Origin: Sphingomonadales bacterium
GTDB lineage: Bacteria; Pseudomonadota; Alphaproteobacteria; Sphingomonadales; Sphingomonadaceae
Direction of reading: 5' to 3'
DNA: 5,316 nt
NCBI GenBank assembly: GCA_017302775.1
Contig: JAFLDC010000035.1
Coordinates: forward strand, 7,265-12,580
Shown: in pieces, positions 4,807 to 5,316 of the stretch
Numbering within the stretch: the stretch's first letter is position 1
How the letters are laid out: the number at the start of each line of letters is the position of its first letter
Position numbers and translations under genes: made by a program
Notes under the pieces: model-generated
The model's input: only the letters and a program-made list of their open reading frames with translations
The model's database searches: none
What the model was told of the DNA's origin: nothing

Positions 4807-5316
4807 ATGGCGCTTGCCCCTACCCCGGCTGCACCGGAAATGATCGCGGAGGCTGGCAGAGCCTTGCCTGGTTCGGACAGCCATGGTCCAGGCAGCCCGA
4901 GCGGAGATTGGCCATCCAGCGCGGCAGCCTACTACGGACTCTTCGCGATCATCTTCGCAACCTTCATGACCTTTTTTGACCAGACTGTGTTCGGCATGCT
5001 GGCCCAGCGGATCAAGACGGACTTCCAGCTCAGCGACGAGGCCCTGGGCTTCGTCGGCGGGCCGGCCAGCATCATCTTCTATGTGCTGGTAGGCATTCCG
5101 ATGGCGCGGCTGGCAGATATCTATCCGCGCAAGTTCGTTTTGGCGGGCGGCATGGTGGCCACTTCTGTAGTCATGGTCCTGGGTGGGCTGGCGCAGAGTT
5201 TCGGCCAGTTCATCGCCAGCCGGATGTTTCTGGGCGCTGGTGGATCGGCCCATGCCCCCGCCGCCTATTCGCAACTCGCGGATGCCTTTCCACCCAAAAA
5301 GATCACCCGTGCCTTC
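4807..5316 (+). CDS. MFS transporter, spinster-like, 3' end cut by the window
   Basis: The first 170 residues of an inner-membrane secondary transporter; the frame runs off the right edge with no stop, so roughly 250-300 residues are missing. A hydrophilic Pro/Gly/Ser-rich tail (1-38) precedes TM1 (about 42-60, YYGLFAIIFATFMTFFDQ). TM2 (about 80-99) leads into the MFS loop 2-3 signature ARLADIYPRK at 100-109, a variant of G-x-x-x-D-R-x-G-R-R/K. TM3 (about 110-130) follows, then TM4 with RMFLGAGGSAHAPAAYSQLADAFP at 139-162, a pattern typical of spinster-type carriers (R-x-x-x-G-x-G-x-A-x-x-x-P...D-x-F-P). Asp61 in the FFDQ stretch is a candidate for proton coupling. These carriers move organic acids, lipids or aromatic compounds, and the substrate here is unknown. 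It is divergent from an SDR gene across a palindromic operator, so the two are probably co-regulated. Confidence 0.92.
   Translation, partial: MALAPTPAAPEMIAEAGRALPGSDSHGPGSPSGDWPSSAAAYYGLFAIIFATFMTFFDQTVFGMLAQRIKTDFQLSDEALGFVGGPASIIFYVLVGIPMARLADIYPRKFVLAGGMVATSVVMVLGGLAQSFGQFIASRMFLGAGGSAHAPAAYSQLADAFPPKKITRAF

Noticed and set aside
4771..5274. Minus-strand open frame of 167 codons
   Set aside because: It lies opposite the MFS gene, has no recognisable domain and a skewed His/Arg/Glu composition typical of an antisense shadow. The plus strand there has clear MFS membrane segments.

Overview
The window looks like chromosomal DNA of a GC-rich alphaproteobacterium, probably a sphingomonad. 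The strongest pointer is a confident FzlA, the GST-fold FtsZ-binding division protein of Alphaproteobacteria. A short-chain dehydrogenase paired with a spinster-like MFS carrier also fits sphingomonads, but the order-level assignment is inference. No rRNA, tRNA, CRISPR array, insertion sequence or phage gene was found.

Layout from left to right. (1) A plus-strand gene, open to the left edge, encodes a protein whose second half resembles a degenerate class III nucleotidyl cyclase domain. It converges on and overlaps by 4 bp (2) a minus-strand Crp/Fnr-family regulator with an intact helix-turn-helix and an eroded effector domain. (3) About 280 bp with no convincing gene lie behind the regulator. 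(4) A minus-strand run then reads leftward: a small secreted two-cysteine protein, a short Ppx/GppA phosphatase and fzlA, with gaps of 24 and 65 bp that suggest one operon. (5) Tandem GC-rich hairpins separate this run from (6) a minus-strand NAD-type short-chain dehydrogenase, which is divergent from (7) a plus-strand MFS transporter cut off by the right edge. The 116-bp gap between (6) and (7) carries a 23-bp AT-rich palindrome overlapping a plausible promoter.

Working together (inference): the Ppx/fzlA run may couple polyphosphate or (p)ppGpp metabolism to cytokinesis, or may simply be housekeeping linkage. The dehydrogenase/carrier pair looks like a small, probably repressible uptake-and-oxidation module for an unknown organic compound. 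The cyclase-like/Crp-like pair could be a cyclic-nucleotide-derived signalling pair that has lost canonical residues. I see nothing that clearly amounts to a new system. The best leads are that cyclase-like/Crp-like pair, the palindromic operator, and the concentration of GANTC motifs between genes.
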